From Candidatus Lokiarchaeota archaeon (GTDB lineage: Archaea; Asgardarchaeota; Thorarchaeia; Thorarchaeales; Thorarchaeaceae), in the NCBI GenBank assembly GCA_014730275.1, contig WJIL01000103.1, positions 1-64,000 on the forward strand: DNA of 64,000 nt. The letters are read 5' to 3'. The notes under the pieces are model-generated. The model searched no databases and was not told the origin of the DNA. It saw only the letters and a list, made by a program, of their open reading frames with translations. Shown here in pieces: positions 51,704 through 60,314 of this stretch. The translations under genes and the position numbers were made by a program. Each line of letters begins with the position of its first letter. Position 1 is the stretch's first letter.

Positions 51704-51991
51704 CTAGAGTTTGAAGACAATCTTGTTTTTCTTTACTGAGCAGATTTTCTTCAGACCATGTTTTCCAGCTTCGTATTCTGCTTCGATAATACCTACTTCT
51801 TCAAGTATTTTGACCTGAGCGCTTGAGTTTGCCTCTGTCATATCGAGCCTCTTTGCAATCTCTGTGATCATCATTGGTCCCTCTTCTTGCAGGAGCCGTA
51901 TGATTTTGAGGCGGGACGCAGTACCTAAAGCACTGCCAACTGCTATAATGTCATCTCCAGTAAGTTCTAGTGTATCATTCGAGGAAGGCAT
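51704..51991 (-). CDS. ArsR-like winged-helix transcriptional regulator
   Basis: Encodes 95 residues from ATG 51989-51991. A typical ArsR fold is visible: DDIIAVGSALGTASRLKIIR, LLQEEGPMMITEIAKRLDMT, then EANSSAQVKILEEVGIIEAE as recognition helix and the wing EAGKHGLKKICSVKKNKIVF. The metal site ELCVCDL of classical ArsR is absent, so the signal is unknown. It is convergent with the GTPase gene and stands alone. Confidence 0.8.
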   Translation of the reverse strand: MPSSNDTLELTGDDIIAVGSALGTASRLKIIRLLQEEGPMMITEIAKRLDMTEANSSAQVKILEEVGIIEAEYEAGKHGLKKICSVKKNKIVFKL

Positions 51992-52185
51992 AAACCTGAT
52001 TTTGTCGCTACTATTAGATAAAACTTTTCATATGCTTGTCAATTCAGTTAGATGAAAACTTTTTATATTCGTGCTATGTATGGATGTGTCTCTCGGTGTA
52101 GCTAGGCGCCGTATACAATGTTCTAGATTAATCAAGGGATCATATTCATACTTCTGTATCTCGACTGAATTCTACATTGGAGAAA

Positions 52186-52437
52186 CTACCCAAGCACAAA
52201 ATCCGGTGGATACATGACGAAGTACTGCACAACGATTGACAGGATTATGCCACTCATGACAAGACTTCGCCCTTTTCCAATGTTAGCCTCAGTAAACCAT
52301 AATATGGCCCCTGCTAGAACTACAATCGCTCCCGAAATTCTGCCTATGAGGATTAGAAAGTCCCAGATTTCGACGAAGTAGGTTGAAATCATCTCTGCGA
52401 ATCGACTCAAGGGGCTTAGTATTTTGAGATACTGCAT
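52186..52437 (-). CDS. Small two-helix membrane protein
   Basis: Encodes 83 residues from ATG 52435-52437, with AGGTT upstream. A helical amphipathic N-terminus (about 1-25) precedes two membrane helices (about 27-47, LILIGRISGAIVVLAGAILW, and 55-77, GRSLVMSGIILSIVVQYFVM). No family is recognised; the layout recalls small regulatory membrane proteins. Confidence 0.6.
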   Translation of the reverse strand: MQYLKILSPLSRFAEMISTYFVEIWDFLILIGRISGAIVVLAGAILWFTEANIGKGRSLVMSGIILSIVVQYFVMYPPDFVLG

Positions 52438-52554
52438 GATTTGAACCTATTATTGGTTTCTGCCAGATGATTTAAACACCCACAAGAGAATTCAGCATCA
52501 CGACTGTCATCTTGGCTTGAATGGCCGTTTCTTCCGGGAGGATTTCATGATTTT

Positions 52555-53415
52555 TCAGGTGTTCCGTGATGAACTTCTTGGAATCCCGGACTCACACGGT
52601 ACCCCAACTTGGCACAATCCACATGCATCAGACCCAAAGCCATATCCTTCTTTTGCCCTCTTCCTTGCTTTCTCCAAATGCTCCACGCATTTTCCTTTGT
52701 TATGACCTTCTTCAGAAATCGCACCAACAGGACATCGGTCAATGCAATCAGTACATGAATTGTCGACAAAGAACAAACAGTATTCTCTATGGTCTGAATA
52801 GGGTCGTTTGGAAGGGGGGATTTTTGCTTCCACAATTACTGACCCACATCGCATGGCTTTTCCAAGAGGAGTAATCAAACCATCACAAAGGCCAAATGTA
52901 CCTAGACCAGCCGCATAAGCTGCATGACGTTCTGACCAAGTAGATGCATAACTATAATCCTCGGAGAATTTCTCGCGGAACTCTGGCATGAGAACTGGAG
53001 CAACTGCCCGATAACCTTGCTCAGATAGAGAATCCACCACGTATTCTCTTAACTTATTGTTGACTTCCTCGCCGAATACTTTTGCTCGCATCCACTTTTC
53101 TGAAGGAAACGTTGTTCTTTTCCTTTGGCTCATCTTCGTAGCCTCAGTCTGGGGAAGAATCCAAGTCAAAAGAGTAAGATCTGAAGCCTCGAGCTGAGCT
53201 CGTGGAAACTTCTGGAGAAACGCTTCTTTTGGTGTGAGCATGAAATCTCCTATATCTTCTTTGTAGAATTTGTATAGTGGGTCTGCTCCATTCGAGAAAC
53301 CCATCAGAGGATTGGCCCAGGCTTTTTCATCTGTACCCTCTCCCAGGGAGTTGATTGGTGATTCCTGAATGAATGTCTGAACACGGTTACGCAGCCAGTC
53401 TTTTGAAATAGCCAT
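52555..53415 (-). CDS. Epoxyqueuosine reductase-like 4Fe-4S protein
   Basis: Encodes 286 residues from ATG 53413-53415. The C-terminal part carries SCTDCIDRCPVGAISEEG with a CxxCxxxCP cluster motif and a second cluster in DACGLCQVGVPCESGIP. The middle has AAYAAGLGTFGLCDGLITPL, typical for the cobalamin-independent relatives of QueG found in archaea and anaerobes, some annotated as reductive-dehalogenase-like Fe-S proteins. It should transfer electrons through two 4Fe-4S clusters to an unknown substrate in the cytoplasm. No queuosine genes are nearby. Confidence 0.8.
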   Translation of the reverse strand: MAISKDWLRNRVQTFIQESPINSLGEGTDEKAWANPLMGFSNGADPLYKFYKEDIGDFMLTPKEAFLQKFPRAQLEASDLTLLTWILPQTEATKMSQRKRTTFPSEKWMRAKVFGEEVNNKLREYVVDSLSEQGYRAVAPVLMPEFREKFSEDYSYASTWSERHAAYAAGLGTFGLCDGLITPLGKAMRCGSVIVEAKIPPSKRPYSDHREYCLFFVDNSCTDCIDRCPVGAISEEGHNKGKCVEHLEKARKRAKEGYGFGSDACGLCQVGVPCESGIPRSSSRNT

Positions 53416-53565
53416 TGTATAGTTTTCTCTCCACAGTATTTCCGAAAAGGAACTACTACATTAGAGTTCAACTATCTCCCCCTTATCCAGACCACTAGTA
53501 AAACATCCCGGCTGAGTAAGTGTCCTTATAGCATGGATATGCGTACAAGAAAATGGGAAATACGG

Positions 53566-54396
53566 ATGTGCGACTTGCTCGGACTCAACTTCAGTCACCC
53601 AATCAATACGAAAATTTCACTTGACCTATTCCAGCTTCGTGGAAAAGAGAATCCTGATGGTTGGGGGGTGGCCTATTATCGTGAGAATAAACTCCACGTG
53701 ATAAAGGAACCAATGCCTTCAATCAAGAGTTTGTTATTCGATTTCGTAGAAGATTACCCTCGGACTTGCACCCTTATCTCTCATGTCCGTCGTTCAACAC
53801 GTGGAGGGAAACGCTATGCTAACACCCACCCATTTTACAGAGAGCTTAGTATCGGCTCCCACGTACAGGAATATGCATTTGCACATAATGGCACCTTACA
53901 GGATGTATCATCCCTTACATCCGATTTCTACAAGCCTGTTGGTGAGACTGACTCAGAGCGAGCGTTTTGCTACCTTCTGGACACTATTAGACAGCGGTCC
54001 ATTGAAAGCTGGGGTTCTCGAGAATTCGCTCTAATTGAGAGCCTATTGCAGGATATGAACACCCCCGATAACACACTAAATTGCCTCTTTTCAAACGGGA
54101 ATATGCTGTTCTGTTATTCAGATGAAAACGATCACAATGCTGGATTACGGTTTCTTTCGCTATCGAAAACATCCCGGAGTTTTGAATTACGAGATGAAGA
54201 CAAACAATATGGCGAGGTGAAGGTGGGAACCTCACTAGTTGATGGCATTGAAGAGCCAAACATACAAGGCGTACTTGTTTCAACACGTCGGCTAGGGAAT
54301 CATGACTGGACTGAATTCAGAGGCGGAGAAATGATTGTTTTCAAGAATGGGAAAATGGTCTATCCATTCGACAAAAAGAATAGTCGGGACCTGTAA
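53566..54396 (+). CDS. Class II glutamine amidotransferase (YafJ/EgtC-like)
   Basis: Encodes 276 residues. ATG 53566 places Cys2 directly behind the initiator Met (MCDLLGLNFSHP); removal of Met exposes the N-terminal nucleophile needed in Ntn hydrolases. An in-frame ATG 33 bases earlier would hide it. Further motifs are LRGKENPDGWGVAYY, LISHVRRSTRGGKRYANTHP with the glutamine-site Arg and His, and EYAFAHNGTLQDV. The GATase-II domain makes up nearly the whole protein; no synthetase domain follows. Such stand-alone proteins hydrolyse a glutamyl or other amide bond. Confidence 0.88.
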   Translation: MCDLLGLNFSHPINTKISLDLFQLRGKENPDGWGVAYYRENKLHVIKEPMPSIKSLLFDFVEDYPRTCTLISHVRRSTRGGKRYANTHPFYRELSIGSHVQEYAFAHNGTLQDVSSLTSDFYKPVGETDSERAFCYLLDTIRQRSIESWGSREFALIESLLQDMNTPDNTLNCLFSNGNMLFCYSDENDHNAGLRFLSLSKTSRSFELRDEDKQYGEVKVGTSLVDGIEEPNIQGVLVSTRRLGNHDWTEFRGGEMIVFKNGKMVYPFDKKNSRDL

Positions 54397-54450
54397 TTGC
54401 CCCGACCAACCTTCTACACTAATTTGGTTTCGAAACCGAAAATGATGTGG

Positions 54451-55236
54451 CTAAAGCGCTGTCCAGCCGCCGTCTATGAACAGGGTTTCACCAGTCATGT
54501 AGTCTGAAGCTGGTGATGCGAGGTAGATCAGAGCTCCTTGAAGATCGAAAGGCTCTCCTACCCTTCCAAGGGCTGTTCTTGACTTGATGAGCTGCCTTGC
54601 CTGTTCATCGTCCAGAATATCTTCCGTCATCTCGCTCGGGAAGAATCCTGGGGCTATCGCATTCACGTTGATGTTGTATGGTGCCCATTCAATTGCAAAC
54701 GCCCGTGTGAGATTGATGACGGCTGCTTTTGATGCATAGTAGGGTGCAGCATGGAACTTGTCGCCCACAGCTCCGTAAATCGATGCGATATTGATCATCT
54801 TGCCGAAATCTTGCTCTATCATTTGTCTTGCAGCTGTTCTAGCTGTAAGAAACACGCCTGTGAGATTGACATCTATGACCTTTTTCCAAACATCGAGTGG
54901 CATATCCACTGACGGTTCCATAGCTGCTATTCCTGCGTTATTGACCATAATCTCCAGTGAACCAAATTCTTCAACGGCCGCATCGACCATGTTGATGACT
55001 TGGTCTTCTTTAGTTACGTCTGTCTCTACTGGTAAAACTCTGACATCATCATTTTTTTCCATGATTTTTTCTGCATTTTCAACAAGTCGTTCGTATCGTC
55101 TTGCGGCAATCACAACATTGGCTCCAGCTTCTGCTAGCGCCTCCGCAAAATCAACACCAAGACCCGAGGAAGCACCGGTGACTATGGCAGTATCACCTTC
55201 AATTCCGAAACACATCTCTGTGATATCTCGAGGCAT
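54451..55236 (-). CDS. Short-chain dehydrogenase/reductase
   Basis: Encodes 261 residues from ATG 55234-55236; GTG 55243-55245 is possible. Classical SDR motifs are present: VTGASSGLG for NAD(P) binding, NNAGIA, a catalytic Ser in NIASIYGAVG, the pair YYASK with Tyr and Lys, and the closing FIDGGWTAL. The ARRYER segment after the second strand suggests NADP preference. The family covers 3-oxoacyl-ACP, gluconate and other reductases; the substrate cannot be told. It lies convergent to the amidotransferase and downstream of the 2-oxoacid dehydrogenase operon on the same strand. Confidence 0.9.
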   Translation of the reverse strand: MPRDITEMCFGIEGDTAIVTGASSGLGVDFAEALAEAGANVVIAARRYERLVENAEKIMEKNDDVRVLPVETDVTKEDQVINMVDAAVEEFGSLEIMVNNAGIAAMEPSVDMPLDVWKKVIDVNLTGVFLTARTAARQMIEQDFGKMINIASIYGAVGDKFHAAPYYASKAAVINLTRAFAIEWAPYNINVNAIAPGFFPSEMTEDILDDEQARQLIKSRTALGRVGEPFDLQGALIYLASPASDYMTGETLFIDGGWTAL

Positions 55237-55354
55237 TGTTATCACGGTTACAGTTAGTTAACTATGTTTAATAATATTGGCCTTTGCCCTTTTCCAATTG
55301 AATCTCCTCTATCAGAATTGCCCCTTCTCTGAAACCATGATATATTCTGGTTTT

Positions 55355-56764
55355 CTACCTGTTCATTACGTGAATGGCTTCACCCCGAACCGAACCGACG
55401 GCCTCCATGATCATCTCTGGGAGGGTGGGATGGGGATGAACAGTGAATGCCAAATCTTCTGCTACAGCTCCCATCTCCAGAGCTAGAGAGACTTCACTGA
55501 TCAAATCTGAAGCATCAGGTCCGATGATTTGTACACCAAGGATTACGCCTGTTCCTTCTTCTGCTACGACCTTCACGAAACCGTCAGTTTCGGCCTCGGT
55601 CATAGCCCGACCAGAAGCAGAGAAAGGCGCTCTGCCAGTGACTACCTCATATCCTCCTTCTCTGGCTTCTTCTTCTGTCATTCCTGCATAGGCGATTTCG
55701 GGATCAGTGAATACGACTCCCGGCATTGCTCGAAAATCAGCTTCAGATTCTTCTCCAGCGATGACCTCTGCTGCTATTACACCCTGTTTTGTTGCACGAT
55801 GGGCCAAGAATGGGGGACCAGTACAGTCTCCGACGGCATAGTAGTGTGGGACATTGGTTTGCTGTTTATCGTTGATTGAGATAAACCCGTGATTGTCGGT
55901 TTCTATTCCCATATTTTCAAGATCTATGTCATCAGAACTAGCTTCTTTTCCATCTGATGCAATGATTTGGGTGGCCTTTACTTCCCGGGTTTCATCATCG
56001 ACACTCACATGAACAATGGCTTGTCCGTTCTTGCTCGCTGTCACCTCTTGAATGACAGCTCCCATAACAACATCTATGCCTAGTTTCTCCATGCTCCTTT
56101 TCAGAAAACGCCCAAGCTGGGAATCTATTTCCTCTAACAACACCTTTCGTTCCCCAATCAGTGTGACTTTTGAACCGAATTTGGCATAGATTGTAGCAAG
56201 CTCCAGAGCAACATAGCCATCTCCCAGTACCACCAGGGAGTTTGGGATCTCCTCCATGTTCAGAGCATCACGAACGCCTAGTATCTTAACTGCGTCACTT
56301 CCACTTCTCTCGAATGTTCTGAGAGCGGCTCCTGTGGCTATGATTATATCTTTGGCCTTGACTACCTCAGTTTCTTCGTCACCAGAAGTAATCTCGACCT
56401 CTTGGGTTTCGATAAGGCGAGCGGTACCCATAATCACATCGACCTTGTTAGCTTTGAGCAACTGCTTTACCCCACCAACAAGCTTCTTTTGGATTCCATC
56501 TTTCCAGCTATGAAGTTTCTTGGGATCAAGGGTCGTATTTTCAACTTCAATACCCATCTCTTTTGCTTCGTGAGCAATTTTATGGTAGAGCCCACTGGCA
56601 GAAACAAGCGCCTTCGATGGTATACATCCCCAGTTCAGGCATTCCCCGCCGATATTTTCTTTTTCTACGAGGAGTACATCTTTTCCAAGCTGAGCCGATC
56701 TGATTGCAGCTGGATATCCTCCAGGTCCTCCACCTATTACCAGAACATCAATTTCACGTACCAT
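55355..56764 (-). CDS. lpdA: Dihydrolipoyl dehydrogenase (E3)
   Basis: Encodes 469 residues from ATG 56762-56764, three bases behind the E2 stop, with GGGGGAATAG in the E2 end as binding site. The FAD motif is IGGGPGGYPAAIRSAQLGK, the redox-active disulfide GGECLNWGCIPSK, the NAD motif VLGDGYVALELATI and the catalytic dyad HPHPTLPEM. It reoxidises the lipoyl groups of the E2 core with NAD(+). Last gene of the operon. Confidence 0.95.
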   Translation of the reverse strand: MVREIDVLVIGGGPGGYPAAIRSAQLGKDVLLVEKENIGGECLNWGCIPSKALVSASGLYHKIAHEAKEMGIEVENTTLDPKKLHSWKDGIQKKLVGGVKQLLKANKVDVIMGTARLIETQEVEITSGDEETEVVKAKDIIIATGAALRTFERSGSDAVKILGVRDALNMEEIPNSLVVLGDGYVALELATIYAKFGSKVTLIGERKVLLEEIDSQLGRFLKRSMEKLGIDVVMGAVIQEVTASKNGQAIVHVSVDDETREVKATQIIASDGKEASSDDIDLENMGIETDNHGFISINDKQQTNVPHYYAVGDCTGPPFLAHRATKQGVIAAEVIAGEESEADFRAMPGVVFTDPEIAYAGMTEEEAREGGYEVVTGRAPFSASGRAMTEAETDGFVKVVAEEGTGVILGVQIIGPDASDLISEVSLALEMGAVAEDLAFTVHPHPTLPEMIMEAVGSVRGEAIHVMNR

Positions 56765-56767
56765 AAT

Positions 56768-58000
56768 CTATTCCCCCAGCAGAAGCATTGCGGGATTTTC
56801 CATATACTCGATCACTTTGTTGGTGAATCTTGCCACAACCGCCCCATCTACAACTCTGTGATCGACGGACATCGAGAGAAACAAAGTTGGCCGAATAGCG
56901 ATTTCCGGTCCGTCTTCCCCCTCAACAACAACGGGACGGAGCTTCTTTCTCATTACACCAAGAATGCCCACCTCAGGCCAGTTGATTATCGGTGTTGCCA
57001 TGGTCCCTCCTATACTACCAACAGATGTTATGGTGAACGTTCCTTCCTGCACATCGTCAAGTGTCAATTCTCCGGATCTTGCCTTCTTCGCAACTGTTTC
57101 AATCTCTTCAGCCAGCTCCCACACACTCTTCTTGTCTGCATTCTTGATGACTGGAACCATCAACCCCTCTTCAGTATCCACTGCTATTCCAATATTGTAG
57201 TACTGCTTCACTACAATCTCCTCGTTTTCCTCATCAAGGGTGGAATTAAGCATTGGAAATTCTTTGAGAGCGGGTATCAGGGCTTTGATAATCAGAGGCA
57301 GATATGTGATATTGACCTCTCGTTCTTTTTCCATGGGTTCGGCTTGTTCTCTGAGCTTGTCTAGGGCTGTCATATCCACTTCATCAAAGTAGGTGAAATG
57401 GGCTGCTCTGTCCTTTGACTTCCGAAGCCGACGTGCAATGGCCCGTCTTGTTCCTCTAAGCGGGATTCTTTCTTCACGTTGAGAATACTTTGGCTCCTCG
57501 GTTGTTCTTTCACGCTGCTTCATTGCTTTCTTGTAATTCTCTAGATCTTCTTGTCTCACTCGACCCGCTGGTCCAGTACCTGGCACATCGTGTAAATCGA
57601 TGCCTGCTTCTCTAGCTCGTCTACGAACCGCAGGGGCAGCAAGCACCTTCTCAGTCTTTTTTCGAGATTTTGACTTGCTTTTGAATGGAGCAGTGGGCTT
57701 AAACAGAGAATCATCCTTTTCTTCAGTGACGGGTTTCTCCTTTGGTTTCTCTTCCACTTTGTCCGTTGTTTCTATTTTGACAAGTGTCTCACCAACACTA
57801 ACAATATCTCCTTCTTCCTTCTCCAGCGATTTCACTTCGCCATCGACCGGGCTGGTTATTTCCACATTGACCTTCTCAGTATTGACTTCGACTACAAGTT
57901 GTTCCTCCTCTACCGAATCACCTGGCGAGATATGCCACAGCATAATCTCACCTTCTTGCACACCTTCACCGATATCCGCGAATCTTAGCTCATAAATCAT
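56768..58000 (-). CDS. 2-oxoacid dehydrogenase E2 (dihydrolipoyl acyltransferase)
   Basis: Encodes 410 residues from ATG 57998-58000. Domains in order: lipoyl domain (about 1-78) with Lys43 in VNTEKVNVEITSP; a charged linker; a peripheral-subunit-binding domain (about 125-165, APAVRRRAREAGIDLHDVPG, TGPAGRVRQEDLENY); and the acyltransferase domain with MSVDHRVVDGAVVARF near residues 376-391. One lipoyl domain per chain is usual in archaea and Gram-positive-type complexes. It forms the core of the complex with the other genes of the operon. Confidence 0.94.
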   Translation of the reverse strand: MIYELRFADIGEGVQEGEIMLWHISPGDSVEEEQLVVEVNTEKVNVEITSPVDGEVKSLEKEEGDIVSVGETLVKIETTDKVEEKPKEKPVTEEKDDSLFKPTAPFKSKSKSRKKTEKVLAAPAVRRRAREAGIDLHDVPGTGPAGRVRQEDLENYKKAMKQRERTTEEPKYSQREERIPLRGTRRAIARRLRKSKDRAAHFTYFDEVDMTALDKLREQAEPMEKEREVNITYLPLIIKALIPALKEFPMLNSTLDEENEEIVVKQYYNIGIAVDTEEGLMVPVIKNADKKSVWELAEEIETVAKKARSGELTLDDVQEGTFTITSVGSIGGTMATPIINWPEVGILGVMRKKLRPVVVEGEDGPEIAIRPTLFLSMSVDHRVVDGAVVARFTNKVIEYMENPAMLLLGE

Positions 58001-58014
58001 CTATTTTCACTCCT

Positions 58015-58992
58015 CTAAAAGTTGTATACTCGTTGAACTCCTTCCAAAACTCTAGCTGGTGTCGGAAGATAATCCTCTTCTTGCACAAACGGGAATGGAG
58101 TATCAAATCCCGCTACTCGTACTATTGGACCTTCCATGTATTCTATCCATTTCTCGGCGACCAATGCCGAAAGCTCAGCCCCAAAACCCGTTGTTTTCGG
58201 TGCTTCTGTAACACTAACAACTCTTCCAGTTTTCGTGACTGACTCTTCAATGGTCTCTATATCAAGTGGCATCAGAGTCCGAAGATCCACGACTTCACAC
58301 TCGATTCCGTGCTTCTCAGACGCTTCCTCTGCACTGTCCAATGCGACATGCAACATTGAGCCATATGAAATGACTGTGACGTCACTTCCTTTCCTAGCGA
58401 TTTTAGCATTTCCAAGCGGTATGCTATATTCATCATCAGGGACCTCTTCTCTGAATGCTCTGTAGAGCCTTTTGGGCTCCATGAATAAGACTGGATCTGG
58501 ATCCTTGATGCTGGACATTAGCAACCCTTTGGCATCATGTGGTCCACTTGGAACAACCACTTTGATTCCTGGAGTGTGGGTGAAGTAGGCTTCCGGACTC
58601 TGGCTATGATAGATTGCCCCTCCAACTCCACCACCATATGGAGCTCTAATTGTCACCGGAGTCTCAAAGAGCCCCCCGCTTCGATACCTGAACTTGGATA
58701 GCTCCGACATAATCTGATCGAAGCCGGGCCAGATGAAATCTATGAACTGAATCTCCGGTACTGGAATCAAACCATTCAACGCCAACCCGATTGAGAAACC
58801 AAGCACACCACTTTCATTCAACGGCGTATCTATTACACGTTCAGAACCAAACTCCTCGATCAAACCCTCAGTTGCCCTAAATACACCACCATTGACCCCA
58901 ATGTCCTCTCCCAAGAGGATTATCCGGTCATCTTCGGCCATCACGTCTCGAAGAGTGCTTCTTATGCTCTCAACCATTGTACGGTCCGACAT
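58015..58992 (-). CDS. 2-oxoacid dehydrogenase E1 beta subunit
   Basis: Encodes 325 residues from ATG 58990-58992, overlapping the E1 alpha stop, with GGTGAAGG as binding site; a longer frame upstream is rejected. Typical motifs are IILLGEDIGVNGGVFRATEG, DTPLNESGVLGFSIGLALNG and EIQFIDFIWPGFDQIMSELS, plus ALVAEKWIEYM near the end. It pairs with E1 alpha in an alpha2beta2 thiamine-diphosphate enzyme. Confidence 0.94.
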   Translation of the reverse strand: MSDRTMVESIRSTLRDVMAEDDRIILLGEDIGVNGGVFRATEGLIEEFGSERVIDTPLNESGVLGFSIGLALNGLIPVPEIQFIDFIWPGFDQIMSELSKFRYRSGGLFETPVTIRAPYGGGVGGAIYHSQSPEAYFTHTPGIKVVVPSGPHDAKGLLMSSIKDPDPVLFMEPKRLYRAFREEVPDDEYSIPLGNAKIARKGSDVTVISYGSMLHVALDSAEEASEKHGIECEVVDLRTLMPLDIETIEESVTKTGRVVSVTEAPKTTGFGAELSALVAEKWIEYMEGPIVRVAGFDTPFPFVQEEDYLPTPARVLEGVQRVYNF

Positions 58993-58997
58993 AACCT

Positions 58998-60059
58998 TCA
59001 CCCCTCCTCGATACCCTTGAGTTGTTCGAATTGCTCGCTGAGATGCCATGGCATCTCTCTGAAAACATCAGTAAACATTTTCTCAGTTGATGCTTTCTTC
59101 TTCGAAGCTCCCTGTTTTATGAGTCTCTTGATTTTCTCATCGTATTCTTCACGAATACTTTCTTCTTCTTTCTCAGTGAATACTCCTTCCCGGATGAGAT
59201 AAAGCTTGAATCTCTTAATGGGATCTTTTTGTTTCCATTTCTCTACTTCCTCCTCTGGACGATACCTCGACGGATCATCTGAGGAAGTATGCGGACCAAG
59301 GCGGTAGGTGAGATTCTCAATAAGAGTGGGTCCTTCACCGTTTCTAGCTCTCTTAGCAGCTTCCTGTACCGTACTATAGACAGCTAGTATATCATTACCG
59401 TCTACTCTGATTCCTGGCATGCCATATGCTTGAGCTTTATCTGCAATAGTTTCAGCGGCCGTTTGCCGTTCATCAGGTAGGGAAATAGCATACTGGTTGT
59501 TCTGACAGATGAGCACCGAAGGGGTTTTGAACACGCCAGCGAAGTTCATTCCCGAATGGAAATCGTTGCTGCTCGTTGCTCCTTCACCAAAGAATGCTAC
59601 TGTGATTGCATCTTCTCCCCGATACCTGGCTGCATATGCAGCTCCGACTGCATGAATGATCTGTGTTCCTATTGGAGCAGAGGGATTAACGAATCTATAT
59701 TTGGGATGCCCAAAGAGTCCTGGAAGCCGTCTTCCCTTGTGTGGATCGTCCTCATTACCAAAGTACTGATTGATTATGTCGCCAAGCGGCATTCCACGAT
59801 AGATGGCTGCTCCGTGTTCCCTGTATGCTGGGAAAACCCAGTCTGAGGATTTGAGAGCAGCTACAGCTCCCACGTGTGCTTCTTGCCCTGTAGTAGGGAT
59901 ATGAAAGCCGATTCTCCCTTGTCTCTGCAGGCGCATACCCTTCTCATCTAGGGTGCGAACAGCTATCATCGTTTTGTACCATTTCGTTAGTTCCTCTGGC
60001 GATATACTCAGTTCAAAATCTGATTTCACTGAACCATCTGGTTCGAGTATCTGCTTCAT
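58998..60059 (-). CDS. 2-oxoacid dehydrogenase E1 alpha subunit
   Basis: Encodes 353 residues from ATG 60057-60059, with GGTGATGG upstream; an in-frame ATG 42 bases earlier would give an unusual extension. The ThDP-binding motif starts VAFFGEGATSSNDFHSGMNF and ends with QNNQYAI. RQGRIGFHIPTTGQEAHVGA and YREHGAAIYRGMPLGDIINQ are typical of the branched-chain 2-oxoacid / acetoin / pyruvate subfamily. The E1alpha-E1beta-E2-E3 order is that of archaeal OADH operons, reported for Thermoplasma to act on branched-chain 2-oxoacids and pyruvate; the substrate here is not fixed by sequence. Confidence 0.94.
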   Translation of the reverse strand: MKQILEPDGSVKSDFELSISPEELTKWYKTMIAVRTLDEKGMRLQRQGRIGFHIPTTGQEAHVGAVAALKSSDWVFPAYREHGAAIYRGMPLGDIINQYFGNEDDPHKGRRLPGLFGHPKYRFVNPSAPIGTQIIHAVGAAYAARYRGEDAITVAFFGEGATSSNDFHSGMNFAGVFKTPSVLICQNNQYAISLPDERQTAAETIADKAQAYGMPGIRVDGNDILAVYSTVQEAAKRARNGEGPTLIENLTYRLGPHTSSDDPSRYRPEEEVEKWKQKDPIKRFKLYLIREGVFTEKEEESIREEYDEKIKRLIKQGASKKKASTEKMFTDVFREMPWHLSEQFEQLKGIEEG

Positions 60060-60101
60060 ACCATCACCCAATTTTCTGCTTCCTACGTGATGCGTCTTCA
60101 A

Positions 60102-60308
60102 ACTTGGAATAGCACCAACATTACGATATTATTAACTATTGTTAACTTATTAAGTTTGCTGCTGATACACCTGACGTTTCTCTTAGAATGAATTCAGAAT
60201 CCAAGATGGTTTGTGGATTGTTTGCATAAACAAGATATTATATATAAAATCCCATGTAACAATGGTTAATCACTACCTTAGGCAGCGTTATAAAAAATGA
60301 AATGAGGA
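60102..60308. promoter_or_regulatory. Divergent promoter region of the OADH operon and third receptor
   Basis: AT-rich stretches (TTAACTATTGTTAACTTATTAA near 60131-60152 and GATATTATATATAAAATCCC near 60233-60252) flank the centre. TTAAC-AATA-GTTAA on the minus strand is an inverted repeat upstream of E1 alpha; TATATAAAAT is the likely TATA box for the plus-strand surface protein. Confidence 0.45.
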
Positions 60309-60314
60309 TTGGAG

